A stretch of DNA of 5,996 bases from Pseudomonadota bacterium (GCA_023417745.1 JAEZEM010000483.1:1-5996); one strand, 5' to 3'; positions 1-5,996 are shown, counted from the first letter of the stretch. Numbers and translations are program-made. Notes: generated by a model from the letters alone, not told the origin.

Positions 1-1217
1 TGCCCTACTACGACCGCTACACCGCGCCGTACTTCCAGGGCATCGACTACGACGTGGTCGAGCACGCCATGCCCGGCGGGGCCACCAGCTCCTCCCAGGA
101 AGGGGCCATGAAGCAGGGCTACATCCAGCTGCTGCCCTACATGCTCAAGTTCCTGGCCGGCACCCGCAAGATCGTGCGCTACCACGACGTCACCCCGGGG
201 TCCCAGATCACCTGGAACACCGCGTTCTTGGCCGTCACCAGCGCCTACAAGGTCGGTGGCGAGCGGGCCGTCAAGGACATGCTCGAAGTGCTTGAGGCCG
301 TGTCCGAGAACTGCGACGAGTGCTTGACCCCGGCGGCCAAGACCGACCGGTTGCTCCTGTACGCCAACTGCAACGACGCCTTCCGCAACCTGCTTTTGGG
401 CAAGTTCGGCAAGATGCCGCTCGGGTTCCCGCCCGACTGGGTCTACGAGAGCGCCTTTGGCACGGAGTGGAAGGAAGCCATCGCCTCGCGCACCGAGGAG
501 TCGCCCCTGGACGCCCTGGGCGAGGTGGACATGGAAGCCGAGATGGCCGCCCTGACCAAGCAGCTGGGTCGCGAGCCGTCCAACGAAGAGTTCGTGCTCT
601 ACTTGAACCACCCCGGCGACGCGCTCAAGACCATGGAATTTCGCAAGAAATTCGGTGATCCCAACAACCTTCCCCTGGATGTGTGGTTCGAGGGCCTGGA
701 GCCCGGCGAGGAGTTGACCTTCGCCGACAGCCAGGGCAAGCCCCACCACCTGTCCTTGCTTGACATCTCGCGCCCGGACAACAGCGGCATGGCCACTGTC
801 CGCTATGTCCTGGATTCGGAAATCCTGAGTTATCAGGTCCAGGTGGCCGCCGCCCAGAACGGGCCGGCCAGCAAAGTCGAGATGGCCGACCCCAACAACC
901 CCTACCATGTGGGCGCGCCGGTCTCCGGCGACCTGTGGGTCATGCACGTCTCGCCCAACGATTACATCAAGACCGGCGAGGAATTGTTCAACATCTCCGT
1001 CATGAAGCAGGAGAAAACCGTGGCCGCTCCCCTTGACGCCACGGTCAAACGGGTGCTCAAAAACGCCGATTACGCCAATGACCGCAAGATGGTGCCGGTC
1101 AAGGAAGGGGAGCTCCTGGTCGAACTGGCCCCGGTTTCCAAGGATTGCCCAGGGTGCCGCCAGCCCGTGGGCGACGACGGCTTCAAATTCTGTCCGAATT
1201 GCGGCCAGCAGATGTAA
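1..1217 (+). CDS. pyc: Pyruvate carboxylase, C-terminal part (5' end outside window)
   Basis: Biotin-dependent cytoplasmic enzyme: pyruvate + bicarbonate + ATP to oxaloacetate. The frame is open to the left edge (first whole codon at 3), so only the last 404 residues are seen; the GTG at 54 is internal, not a start. Residues are counted from base 3. Residues 1-150 match the end of the carboxyltransferase/conserved carboxylase domain (EHAMPGG at about 20-26, HDVTPGSQ, then GFPPDWV). Residues 226-285 (DVWFEGLEPGEEL) match the allosteric/tetramerisation domain. Residues about 298-378 are the biotinyl carrier domain, with the biotin-accepting lysine K335 in VMKQEK (codon 1005-1007). A C-terminal tail carries four cysteines (C382, C385, C397, C400) as CPGC-x11-CPNC, a probable zinc ribbon absent from textbook pyruvate carboxylases. 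The sequence is divergent (PGGATSSS where usual enzymes have PGGQYTN), so another biotin carboxylase substrate is possible but less likely. The following PEP-synthase-like gene supports a role at the pyruvate node. Confidence 0.88.
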   Translation, partial: PYYDRYTAPYFQGIDYDVVEHAMPGGATSSSQEGAMKQGYIQLLPYMLKFLAGTRKIVRYHDVTPGSQITWNTAFLAVTSAYKVGGERAVKDMLEVLEAVSENCDECLTPAAKTDRLLLYANCNDAFRNLLLGKFGKMPLGFPPDWVYESAFGTEWKEAIASRTEESPLDALGEVDMEAEMAALTKQLGREPSNEEFVLYLNHPGDALKTMEFRKKFGDPNNLPLDVWFEGLEPGEELTFADSQGKPHHLSLLDISRPDNSGMATVRYVLDSEILSYQVQVAAAQNGPASKVEMADPNNPYHVGAPVSGDLWVMHVSPNDYIKTGEELFNISVMKQEKTVAAPLDATVKRVLKNADYANDRKMVPVKEGELLVELAPVSKDCPGCRQPVGDDGFKFCPNCGQQM

Positions 1218-1247
1218 TGTAACTTTTGCCGCGAACGTGTCATAGTG

Positions 1248-1271
1248 GGGCCGGCGGTAAGACGCCGGCCC
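1248..1271 (+). promoter_or_regulatory. Intergenic hairpin between pyc and the PEP synthase-like gene
   Basis: A perfect 9-bp GC-only inverted repeat, GGGCCGGCG (1248-1256) and CGCCGGCCC (1263-1271), encloses a six-base loop. It lies 30 bases after the pyc stop and 17 bases before the Shine-Dalgarno of the next gene. It is followed by ATTGAGTCTGG rather than a T-run, so it is not a standard intrinsic terminator. It could be an RNA-stability or processing element, a weak attenuator, or a DNA operator. The role is inference; the stem itself is directly visible. Confidence 0.55.
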
Positions 1272-1288
1272 ATTGAGTCTGGAGAGAC

Positions 1289-1297
1289 AAGGAGGGG
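1289..1297 (+). promoter_or_regulatory. Strong Shine-Dalgarno of the PEP synthase-like gene
   Basis: AAGGAGGGG contains the full AAGGAGG anti-16S complement (1289-1295) and ends about five bases before the ATG at 1301. It fixes that start and suggests efficient translation independent of pyc. Confidence 0.85.
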
Positions 1298-1300
1298 AGC

Positions 1301-4300
1301 ATGGCCAAGAACCAGTCCAATGACAAACCGCGCCAGGACGAAAACCCGTCCGCCAAAGAGACCGGCGCGGCTTTCGATACCGCCGCCACGTTGATCCTTA
1401 CTGGAGCCGACATCGTCGGCATGGGCGAGGAAGCCGAGATTCTGGTCGGTGGGAAAAACTATAACACCGCGCTTATCAGCCAAATCCAGGGCATCCGCGC
1501 CCCGCAGTTTCGGGCCGTGTCCTCCGTGGCCTTCCATAGGGTCCTTGACGAAACCAAGGTCAACGCCGCGCTGATCCGTGAAGTGGTCAACGACGGCTAC
1601 CGCCGGGTCGACTGGAACGACGAAGAAGTCAACAGCGATCCGGAATACATGAAAAATCTCGTGCGCAACCTGGCCGAGGAGGTCCGCTTAAAGACCGCCG
1701 ACGCCCCGGGTTCCTCCATCAAGTTGCGCACCTTTATCAACAACGTGGTCGAGGGCTTCGCCACCTCCCCCGAAGGCATTGACCAGTTGCGCAAACGTTC
1801 CGTCCTCGTCCAGGCCGCCATCCTGTCCGTGGACATGCCGGCCGGCGTGCGCGAAGCCGTGGCCAGCGCCTACAACGACATTTGCCGCGAGGCAGGCCTG
1901 GAAGACGTGCCCGTGGCCGTGCGTTCCTCGGCCGCCGGCGAGGACAGCCGCAAGAAAGCTTTCGCCGGCCTGCAGGACACCTATCTCAACATCGTCGGCG
2001 CGGCCCAGTGCGTGCGCGCCTACCAGTGGGACTGCGCCTCGGCCTACAACCTGCGCTCCATGACCTACCGCCGCGAAGCCATTCTTGACGCCGTGGCCCT
2101 GGCCGAACGCACCGGCGACGACTCCATCGCCGAAGTCGCCAAGCAGGAATGGGCCATCGAGAACACGTCGCTGTCCGTGTGCATCATGCGCATGATCAAC
2201 CCCGTGATCTCCGGCACCGCCTTCGCCGCCGACACCGCCACCGGCTGTCGCGGCACCGCCCGCAACGACCTCGTCTCCATCGACGCCAGCTATGGCCTCG
2301 GCGAAGCCGTGGTCGGCGGCATGGTGACCCCGGACAAGCTCTTCGTCTTCCAGCGCGACGAAGGCCCCGAGGTCGTCATCCGCAACATGGGCTACAAGGA
2401 CAAGAAAATCGTCTATGACGACGAGGAGGGCGGCACCAAGCTCGTCAAGGTGCCCGACGAGATCGCCTACCGCTGGGCCCTGTCCCTGGCCCAGGCCGAG
2501 GAAGTGGCCCGGGGCGTTCGCGCCATCTCCGCCGCCTACGGCGGCTGCATCATGGACACGGAATTTTGCATCGACGAGTCCGACCGCCTGTGGTTCGTCC
2601 AGGCCCGGCCCGAGACCCGTTGGAACGACGAGCTGGAGCTGCATCCCGACACCATCTTCATGCGCCGCATGGAGGTCGAAAAACGGGCCGCCGTCACGGC
2701 CGAGGTGATCCTTGAGGGCAACGGCGCCTCGCGCGGGGCCGGCCAGGGCATGGTGCGCTTTTTGCGCTCCGCCCTGGAGCTCAACAAGATCCAGAAGGGC
2801 GACATCCTGGCCGCCGAACGCACCGACCCGGACATGGTGCCGGGCATGCGCGTGGCCTCGGCTATCCTGGCCGACGCCGGCGGCGACACCAGCCACGCCG
2901 CCATCACCTCCCGCGAACTCGGCATCCCGGCCATCATCGGCATCCAGCGGGCCGAGACCCTGCGCTCCCTGGACGGCCAGTACGTCACCGTGGACGGCTC
3001 GCGCGGCTGCGTCTACCGGGGGCTTTTGCCCTTGGTGGAAGTGGGCGGCGAGATGGACCTGTCCAAGCTGCCGACCACCAAGACCAAGGTCGGCCTGATC
3101 CTGGCCGACGTGGGCCAGGCCCTGTTCCTGTCGCGCCTGCGCAACGTCTCCGACTTCGAGGTGGGCTTGCTGCGCGCCGAATTCATGCTCGGCAACATCG
3201 GCGTCCACCCCCAGGCCCTTGAAGCCTACGACAACGGCACCCTGCCGAGCCTGATCGAATCCAAGGTCAAGGAACTCGACGCCAAGCTGGCCAAGGTCGT
3301 GCGCGAGCAGATGGCCGCCGGCTACATCAACGTCCAGATCAAGCTGCGCGGCTACGTCGGCCTCATCTCGGGCCTGACCGCCGACCTCGACAATCTGGCC
3401 GACCATTCCAGCGCGCGCGGCACCGACGAAGTCATGGCCGTGCACCGCCGTATCCGCGACCTGGAGAAAAAGCTCGACCATTATCTCGAAGCGACCACCC
3501 GCCGTCTGGACATGCTCAAGACTTCGGCTGATCTGTTTACCCACGTGGCCATCATCCTCGGCTACTGGGACGAACTCCAGACCAAGGCCGTGGAGCCTGA
3601 CGAGATCAAGCGGCGCTACGAGATCAAGGCCCAGATCGAGGACCGTATGGCCGCCGTGGCCGACGAGCCGCTGGTCAAGGACGTGCTGGCCAAGATCGCG
3701 GCCATGCGCCAGGAAGTGGCCAGGCAGGTCGGCATCAAGTCCCAGAGCGATGACCTCAACGCCCTTTTGGGCAAGATCCGCAAGCAGCTCACCTCGCGTG
3801 GGTTCCGCAGCGGCAAAGAGCTCTACGTGCAGACCCTGTCCCAGGGCCTGGGGCTTTTCGCCATGGCCTTCCACGGCAAGCCCATCCTCTACCGCACCAC
3901 GGATTTCAAATCCAACGAGTATAGAAACCTCCTCGGCGGCAACCTCTTCGAGGCCCTGGAGGACAACCCCATGCTCGGCTACCGGGGCGTTTCGCGCAAT
4001 ATCCACGACTGGGAAATAGAGTCGTTCAAGCTGGCGCGCGGCATCTACGGCGGCAAGAACCTGAACATCATGCTGCCCTTTGTGCGCACCGTGGAGGAAG
4101 CCGTCTCCATGAAGCGCTATCTCGAACGGGTGCACAAGCTCCACTCCGGCGACGAGGGGCTTAAGATGTTCATCATGTCCGAGATTCCGAGCAACGCCAT
4201 CCTGGCCAAGCAGTTCATCCAGGAGTTCGACGGCTTCTCCATCGGCTCCAACGACATGACGCAAATGGTGCTCGGCACCGACCGCGACAACCCGGCTCTG

Positions 4301-4888
4301 CGCCACATCTACGACGAAGAGGACCCGGCCGTGGTCTGGGCGCTTCTGGTCACCATCTTCGCCGGCCAGAAGTACGGCAAGAAGGTGGGCTTTTGCGGCC
4401 AGGGCGTGTCCAACAGCGTAATCCTGCGGGGCCTGGTCGCCATCGCCGGCATCGTGTGCGCTTCGGTGGTGCCCGACACCTACTACCAGACGAAGTTCGA
4501 CATGGCCCATGTCGAGGACGAGAACATCCCGGCCTCGGGCCTGGGCGCGTGGCTGGGCGAGCAGCATCTGGCGCGGCTCAAGACCGTGCTCCAGGAAAAC
4601 AAGTACGAGCACATCGCCAAGAAGTACGACACCGCCGCCGACATCAAGGACTGGTACGACGGCGAGTTGACCCGCCTTGGCGAGCAACTGCGCGAGAACC
4701 TGGAAAGCCCCAAGGCCGCCTTCTACCGCCAGGAGATGGAGACCTTCCGCAAGCTGTTCCACAAGCCGGTGCTCTACGCCACCTGGGACTGGCCGGGCAC
4801 GGTCTTCGACGCCCTGCGCCAGGCCGGCTTCGAGAGCTACGACGAGCAGGCCGTGGCCTTGGCCACCCAGCGTCAGAAGAGCTGGTAG
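1301..4888 (+). CDS. PEP synthase-like (PEP/pyruvate-binding domain) protein, extended form
   Basis: Predicted phosphoenolpyruvate synthase or close relative (pyruvate + ATP + water to PEP + AMP + Pi), cytoplasmic. The start is set by the strong Shine-Dalgarno. Domain order in 1195 residues: an ATP-grasp-like PPDK N domain, with VGGKN (K52) and VAVRSSAAGED (R208), SYGLGEAVVGG, and WFVQARPET closing the domain; the phosphohistidine swivel domain, with GGDTSHAAITSRELGIP (catalytic H532); and the C-terminal PEP-binding TIM barrel, with LLRAEFM, IGVHP (635-637), DFKSNEYRN (868-876), MLGYRGVSR, MLPFVRTVEEA, SEIPSN (960-965), IGSNDMTQ (981-988) and FCGQG (catalytic C1032). All landmark residues are present, so it is probably active. 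It is far longer than the roughly 790-residue E. coli PpsA. Extra length lies near the N terminus (about 158 residues between GGK and RSS) and in a charged helical insert at about 650-830 within the barrel. PPDK-like or phosphotransfer-regulatory roles cannot be excluded. It follows pyc by 83 bases and is probably cotranscribed with it. Confidence 0.88.
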   Translation: MAKNQSNDKPRQDENPSAKETGAAFDTAATLILTGADIVGMGEEAEILVGGKNYNTALISQIQGIRAPQFRAVSSVAFHRVLDETKVNAALIREVVNDGYRRVDWNDEEVNSDPEYMKNLVRNLAEEVRLKTADAPGSSIKLRTFINNVVEGFATSPEGIDQLRKRSVLVQAAILSVDMPAGVREAVASAYNDICREAGLEDVPVAVRSSAAGEDSRKKAFAGLQDTYLNIVGAAQCVRAYQWDCASAYNLRSMTYRREAILDAVALAERTGDDSIAEVAKQEWAIENTSLSVCIMRMINPVISGTAFAADTATGCRGTARNDLVSIDASYGLGEAVVGGMVTPDKLFVFQRDEGPEVVIRNMGYKDKKIVYDDEEGGTKLVKVPDEIAYRWALSLAQAEEVARGVRAISAAYGGCIMDTEFCIDESDRLWFVQARPETRWNDELELHPDTIFMRRMEVEKRAAVTAEVILEGNGASRGAGQGMVRFLRSALELNKIQKGDILAAERTDPDMVPGMRVASAILADAGGDTSHAAITSRELGIPAIIGIQRAETLRSLDGQYVTVDGSRGCVYRGLLPLVEVGGEMDLSKLPTTKTKVGLILADVGQALFLSRLRNVSDFEVGLLRAEFMLGNIGVHPQALEAYDNGTLPSLIESKVKELDAKLAKVVREQMAAGYINVQIKLRGYVGLISGLTADLDNLADHSSARGTDEVMAVHRRIRDLEKKLDHYLEATTRRLDMLKTSADLFTHVAIILGYWDELQTKAVEPDEIKRRYEIKAQIEDRMAAVADEPLVKDVLAKIAAMRQEVARQVGIKSQSDDLNALLGKIRKQLTSRGFRSGKELYVQTLSQGLGLFAMAFHGKPILYRTTDFKSNEYRNLLGGNLFEALEDNPMLGYRGVSRNIHDWEIESFKLARGIYGGKNLNIMLPFVRTVEEAVSMKRYLERVHKLHSGDEGLKMFIMSEIPSNAILAKQFIQEFDGFSIGSNDMTQMVLGTDRDNPALRHIYDEEDPAVVWALLVTIFAGQKYGKKVGFCGQGVSNSVILRGLVAIAGIVCASVVPDTYYQTKFDMAHVEDENIPASGLGAWLGEQHLARLKTVLQENKYEHIAKKYDTAADIKDWYDGELTRLGEQLRENLESPKAAFYRQEMETFRKLFHKPVLYATWDWPGTVFDALRQAGFESYDEQAVALATQRQKSW

Positions 4889-4930
4889 CCCGGGTAGGCC
4901 GACACCGCGGGCGGCAAACGACGCAAGCAA

Positions 4931-4963
4931 GCGGCCTCCGACATTGTCGGAGGCCGCTTTTTT
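4931..4963 (+). terminator. Intrinsic terminator after the PEP synthase-like gene
   Basis: A perfect 12-bp stem, GCGGCCTCCGAC (4931-4942) pairing with GTCGGAGGCCGC (4946-4957), has a three-base ATT loop and is followed directly by TTTTTT (4958-4963). It begins 42 bases after the stop codon at 4886-4888. This is a textbook rho-independent terminator for the plus-strand unit; the minus-strand side lacks a comparable T-run. Confidence 0.93.
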
Positions 4964-4990
4964 GTGCTTGTTTGACTGCTGCCGGGACAG

Positions 4991-5025
4991 CAAGAAAATC
5001 CATGGCCCGAGGGCCGTGTTTCTTG
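4991..5025. repeat. Inverted repeat, possible back-up bidirectional terminator
   Basis: CAAGAAA (4991-4997) pairs with TTTCTTG (5019-5025). Inside it, CATGGCC (5001-5007) pairs with GGCCGTG (5012-5018), including one G-T pair, around a CGAG loop. The only interruption is a three-base ATC bulge, giving about 14 bp in total. The A-rich left flank, GC core and T-rich right flank resemble a weak bidirectional terminator about 28 bases beyond the main one. An operator is the alternative. Function is inference. Confidence 0.5.
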
Positions 5026-5032
5026 AAAATCC
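4994..5032. repeat. Eight-base direct repeat GAAAATCC
   Basis: GAAAATCC occurs at 4994-5001 and again at 5025-5032, 31 bases apart start to start, overlapping the two ends of the inverted repeat at 4991-5025. It could be paired protein-binding half-sites or a small insertion/duplication footprint; chance is possible at this length. Confidence 0.35.
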
Positions 5033-5082
5033 GACGGTATTTTCATGAACCCGTCACCGCTTTCGTCTACTGCCCGGAAAAG

Positions 5083-5121
5083 CCTCCGCGATCTTCGGAG
5101 GAAGCGACGCGAGTCCGCGTC
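5083..5121. other. Two tandem small hairpins
   Basis: CCTCCG (5083-5088) pairs with CGGAGG (5096-5101) around a seven-base loop. Four bases later GACGCG (5106-5111) pairs with CGCGTC (5116-5121) around AGTC. Each stem has six perfect pairs. Neither is followed by a T-run. They may be part of a structured RNA, but short stems are common in GC-rich DNA. Confidence 0.3.
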
Positions 5122-5318
5122 CCTTAAGCAAGATCGGTATTGCTGCCGAATAAGTCATGGTTTTCGTCCGTTGCCGGCGAAACGCCATGGACGCTTTGCG
5201 TGGGTGGAACACGAAGCGAGGGCGGCATCGGAAGGGGAGGGCAGCTTGCCCCGGCAGGCCTGGGTTGCGGCCTGGGGCGGGAGTATCCTGCCTGGCCGAA
5301 GCCGTGTCGGGAGCGCTG

Positions 5319-5357
5319 TTGGCCGAACGGCAAAGGCGTGTCGCCTTGCCGGGCCAG
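5319..5357. other. Long imperfect hairpin
   Basis: TTGGCC (5319-5324) pairs with GGCCAG (5352-5357). After a GAAC/G internal loop, GGCAAAGGCG (5329-5338) pairs with CGCCTTGCC (5342-5350) with one bulged A and a TGT loop. Altogether there are about 15 pairs over 39 bases. It sits just outside the minus-strand terminator and has no T-run on either side, so it is not an obvious terminator. Confidence 0.35.
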
Positions 5358-5383
5358 GGAGACGGCAACTGGCCGACTCCGGC

Positions 5384-5421
5384 AAAAATAAGGCCGCCCG
5401 GACGGATGTCCGGGCGGCCTT
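5384..5421 (-). terminator. Intrinsic terminator of the M23 peptidase gene
   Basis: A 14-bp perfect stem (5390-5403 with 5408-5421) has a four-base loop. Read on the minus strand, the stem is followed by A and then TTTTT (complement of 5384-5388). It lies 23 bases beyond the stop codon of the minus-strand peptidase gene. On the plus strand the stem is followed by GAAAAGC, so it is directional. Confidence 0.9.
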
Positions 5422-5444
5422 GAAAAGCTGATGCACGAGCAGCT

Positions 5445-5996
5445 TTACAACTTGCTCAGGATATTGTCGTCGATCCAGTGCTGGTCCCACCATTCGATGG
5501 GCGAGGCCTCGCGGCCGCCGACCAGCACGCCGAAGTGCAGGTGGTCGCCGACGGCCAGCCCGGTGACGCCGGTCTTGCCGAGGATGTCGCCCTTTTTCAC
5601 GTCCTGGCCGACCTTGGCGTCAATCTGGCGCAGGTGGGCGTAGAGGGTTTGCAGCCCCAGGCCGTGGTCGATGATGACGGTTTCGCCGTAGATGCCCAGA
5701 AACCCGGTGAAGACCACCTTGCCGCTGTTGGCCGCCGGCACGGCCGCGCCCTCCAGCGAAGCCAGGTCCACGCCCATGTGGGTCTGCTGGTCGATTTCCT
5801 TGTTCTGGTAGAAGTAGGTGCGGTGGTCGCCGAAACCGGCCCGGGGCGCGGCGTTGGGCAGGCGCAGGAAGGCCTTCTTGTCCCACAGCATGGTCGGGGC
5901 GCTTTTCTGGGACAATTCCTTTAAAAACACCGCGTTCTGCTTGCGGATGTCGTTGTTGACCTTGAGGTAGATCTTGAGATTGTCCCGGGTCTCGGG
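5445..5996 (-). CDS. M23 family (LytM-type) zinc metallopeptidase, C-terminal part
   Basis: Probable peptidoglycan endopeptidase acting on cell-wall peptide crosslinks in the periplasm or envelope. The stop is TAA at 5445-5447, and the frame is open to the right edge, so the last 183 residues are seen; the GTG at 5930 is internal. Counting from the codon at 5994-5996, the peptidase motifs are HMGVD (H73, D77, zinc ligands), YAHL (H121, catalytic) and HLHFG (H152 catalytic, H154 zinc ligand), with the usual GKVVFTGFLGIYGETVIIDH core and VKKGDILGKTG turn. All active-site residues are present, so it should be an active enzyme rather than an EnvC/NlpD-like degenerate activator. Before the domain is FLRLPNAAPRAGFGDHRTYF, and a charged helical stretch (about residues 1-30) lies upstream. 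Signal peptide or membrane anchor, if any, is outside the window. It converges on the PEP synthase-like gene and has its own terminator; no functional link is apparent. Confidence 0.9.
   Translation of the reverse strand, partial: PETRDNLKIYLKVNNDIRKQNAVFLKELSQKSAPTMLWDKKAFLRLPNAAPRAGFGDHRTYFYQNKEIDQQTHMGVDLASLEGAAVPAANSGKVVFTGFLGIYGETVIIDHGLGLQTLYAHLRQIDAKVGQDVKKGDILGKTGVTGLAVGDHLHFGVLVGGREASPIEWWDQHWIDDNILSKL

Larger units (their letters stand above)
4964..5383. other. Convergent intergenic gap with no recognisable gene
   Basis: About 420 bases lie between two facing terminators. Short open frames occur on both strands, but none has a Shine-Dalgarno sequence together with a recognisable protein, and several run through a terminator or into the peptidase gene out of frame. 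Several inverted repeats are present (listed separately). No tRNA, tmRNA, SRP RNA, RNase P RNA or known riboswitch core was recognised by eye. It may hold an unannotated small RNA, a decayed gene, or nothing functional. Confidence 0.5.

Noticed and set aside
54..56. GTG at 54 as the start of the first gene
   Set aside because: The frame is open and shows carboxylase-like sequence (PYYDRYTAPYFQG) up to the left edge, so the gene begins outside the window.
1218..1247. Possible promoter ahead of the PEP synthase-like gene (CTTTTG/CATAGT-like elements)
   Set aside because: The elements match sigma-70 consensus poorly and there is no sigma-54-type GG-GC pair; too weak to list.
1688..4993. A 1101-codon open frame on the minus strand opposite the PEP synthase-like gene
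   Set aside because: Its product is dominated by Gly, Ala, Val, His, Leu and Asp in repetitive patterns with no recognisable domain, and it mirrors the codon-position GC bias of the real plus-strand gene. The plus-strand frame has a complete domain set and a strong Shine-Dalgarno.
5023..5043. Possible sigma-70 promoter (TTGAAA ... TATTTT)
   Set aside because: The two hexamers are only nine bases apart instead of about 17, and no alternative -10 at the right distance was found.
4393..5127. A 244-codon plus-strand frame overlapping the end of the PEP synthase-like gene
   Set aside because: Out of frame with the conserved protein, Arg/Gly-rich, and runs through the strong terminator at 4931-4963.
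4964..5383. CRISPR array, tRNA, tmRNA or riboswitch in the gap
   Set aside because: No regularly spaced repeats, no cloverleaf with TTCRA arm, and no known riboswitch core sequence were seen by eye.
5045..5431. A 128-codon plus-strand frame in the intergenic region
   Set aside because: No Shine-Dalgarno before its ATG, Arg/Ser-rich composition without recognisable motifs, and it ends just past the minus-strand terminator stem, which it would have to encode.
5478..5924. A 148-codon plus-strand frame opposite the M23 peptidase
   Set aside because: It is an antisense shadow of the peptidase gene; the minus-strand frame carries the complete zinc-binding motif set.

Overview
The window looks like a GC-rich chromosomal segment from a sulfate reducer of the Desulfovibrionaceae (a high-GC Desulfovibrio/Solidesulfovibrio type). 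This rests on remembered gene order and protein character: an atypical pyruvate carboxylase followed by a long 'phosphoenolpyruvate synthase-related' protein resembles the D. vulgaris DVU1834-DVU1833 pair, and the M23 peptidase with its FLRLPNAAPRAGF segment is of a kind seen in the same bacteria. No rRNA or other strict taxonomic marker is present, so the assignment is inference.

Layout: (1) 1-1217, plus strand, is the C-terminal third or so of a pyruvate carboxylase whose start lies outside the window. It contains the end of the carboxyltransferase domain, the allosteric/tetramerisation domain, the biotin carrier domain and an extra C-terminal CxxC-x11-CxxC zinc ribbon. (2) 1218-1300 is an 83-base gap with a perfect 9-bp hairpin lacking a T-tract and a very strong Shine-Dalgarno sequence. 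(3) 1301-4888, plus strand, is a complete 1195-residue PEP-synthase-like protein with all three catalytic modules and a helical insertion of roughly 150-200 residues inside the C-terminal TIM barrel. (4) 4889-5444 is a convergent intergenic region bounded by a strong plus-strand terminator (4931-4963) and a strong minus-strand terminator (5384-5421). About 420 bases between them hold no convincing gene but several inverted repeats. (5) 5445-5996, minus strand, is the C-terminal part of an M23 (LytM-type) zinc peptidase running off the right edge.

The two plus-strand genes both act at the pyruvate node: one carboxylates pyruvate to oxaloacetate, the other is predicted to convert pyruvate plus ATP to PEP, AMP and phosphate. 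Together they would supply C4 acids and gluconeogenic PEP to an organism living on lactate, pyruvate, ethanol or CO2/acetate. They probably form one transcription unit ending at the 4931-4963 terminator, with the intergenic hairpin possibly adjusting their relative expression. The M23 peptidase is convergent and functionally unrelated (cell-wall remodelling).

The window does not contain an obvious new defence or mobile system. Its interest lies in the unusual architectures of the two metabolic enzymes and in the structured, gene-free convergent gap.
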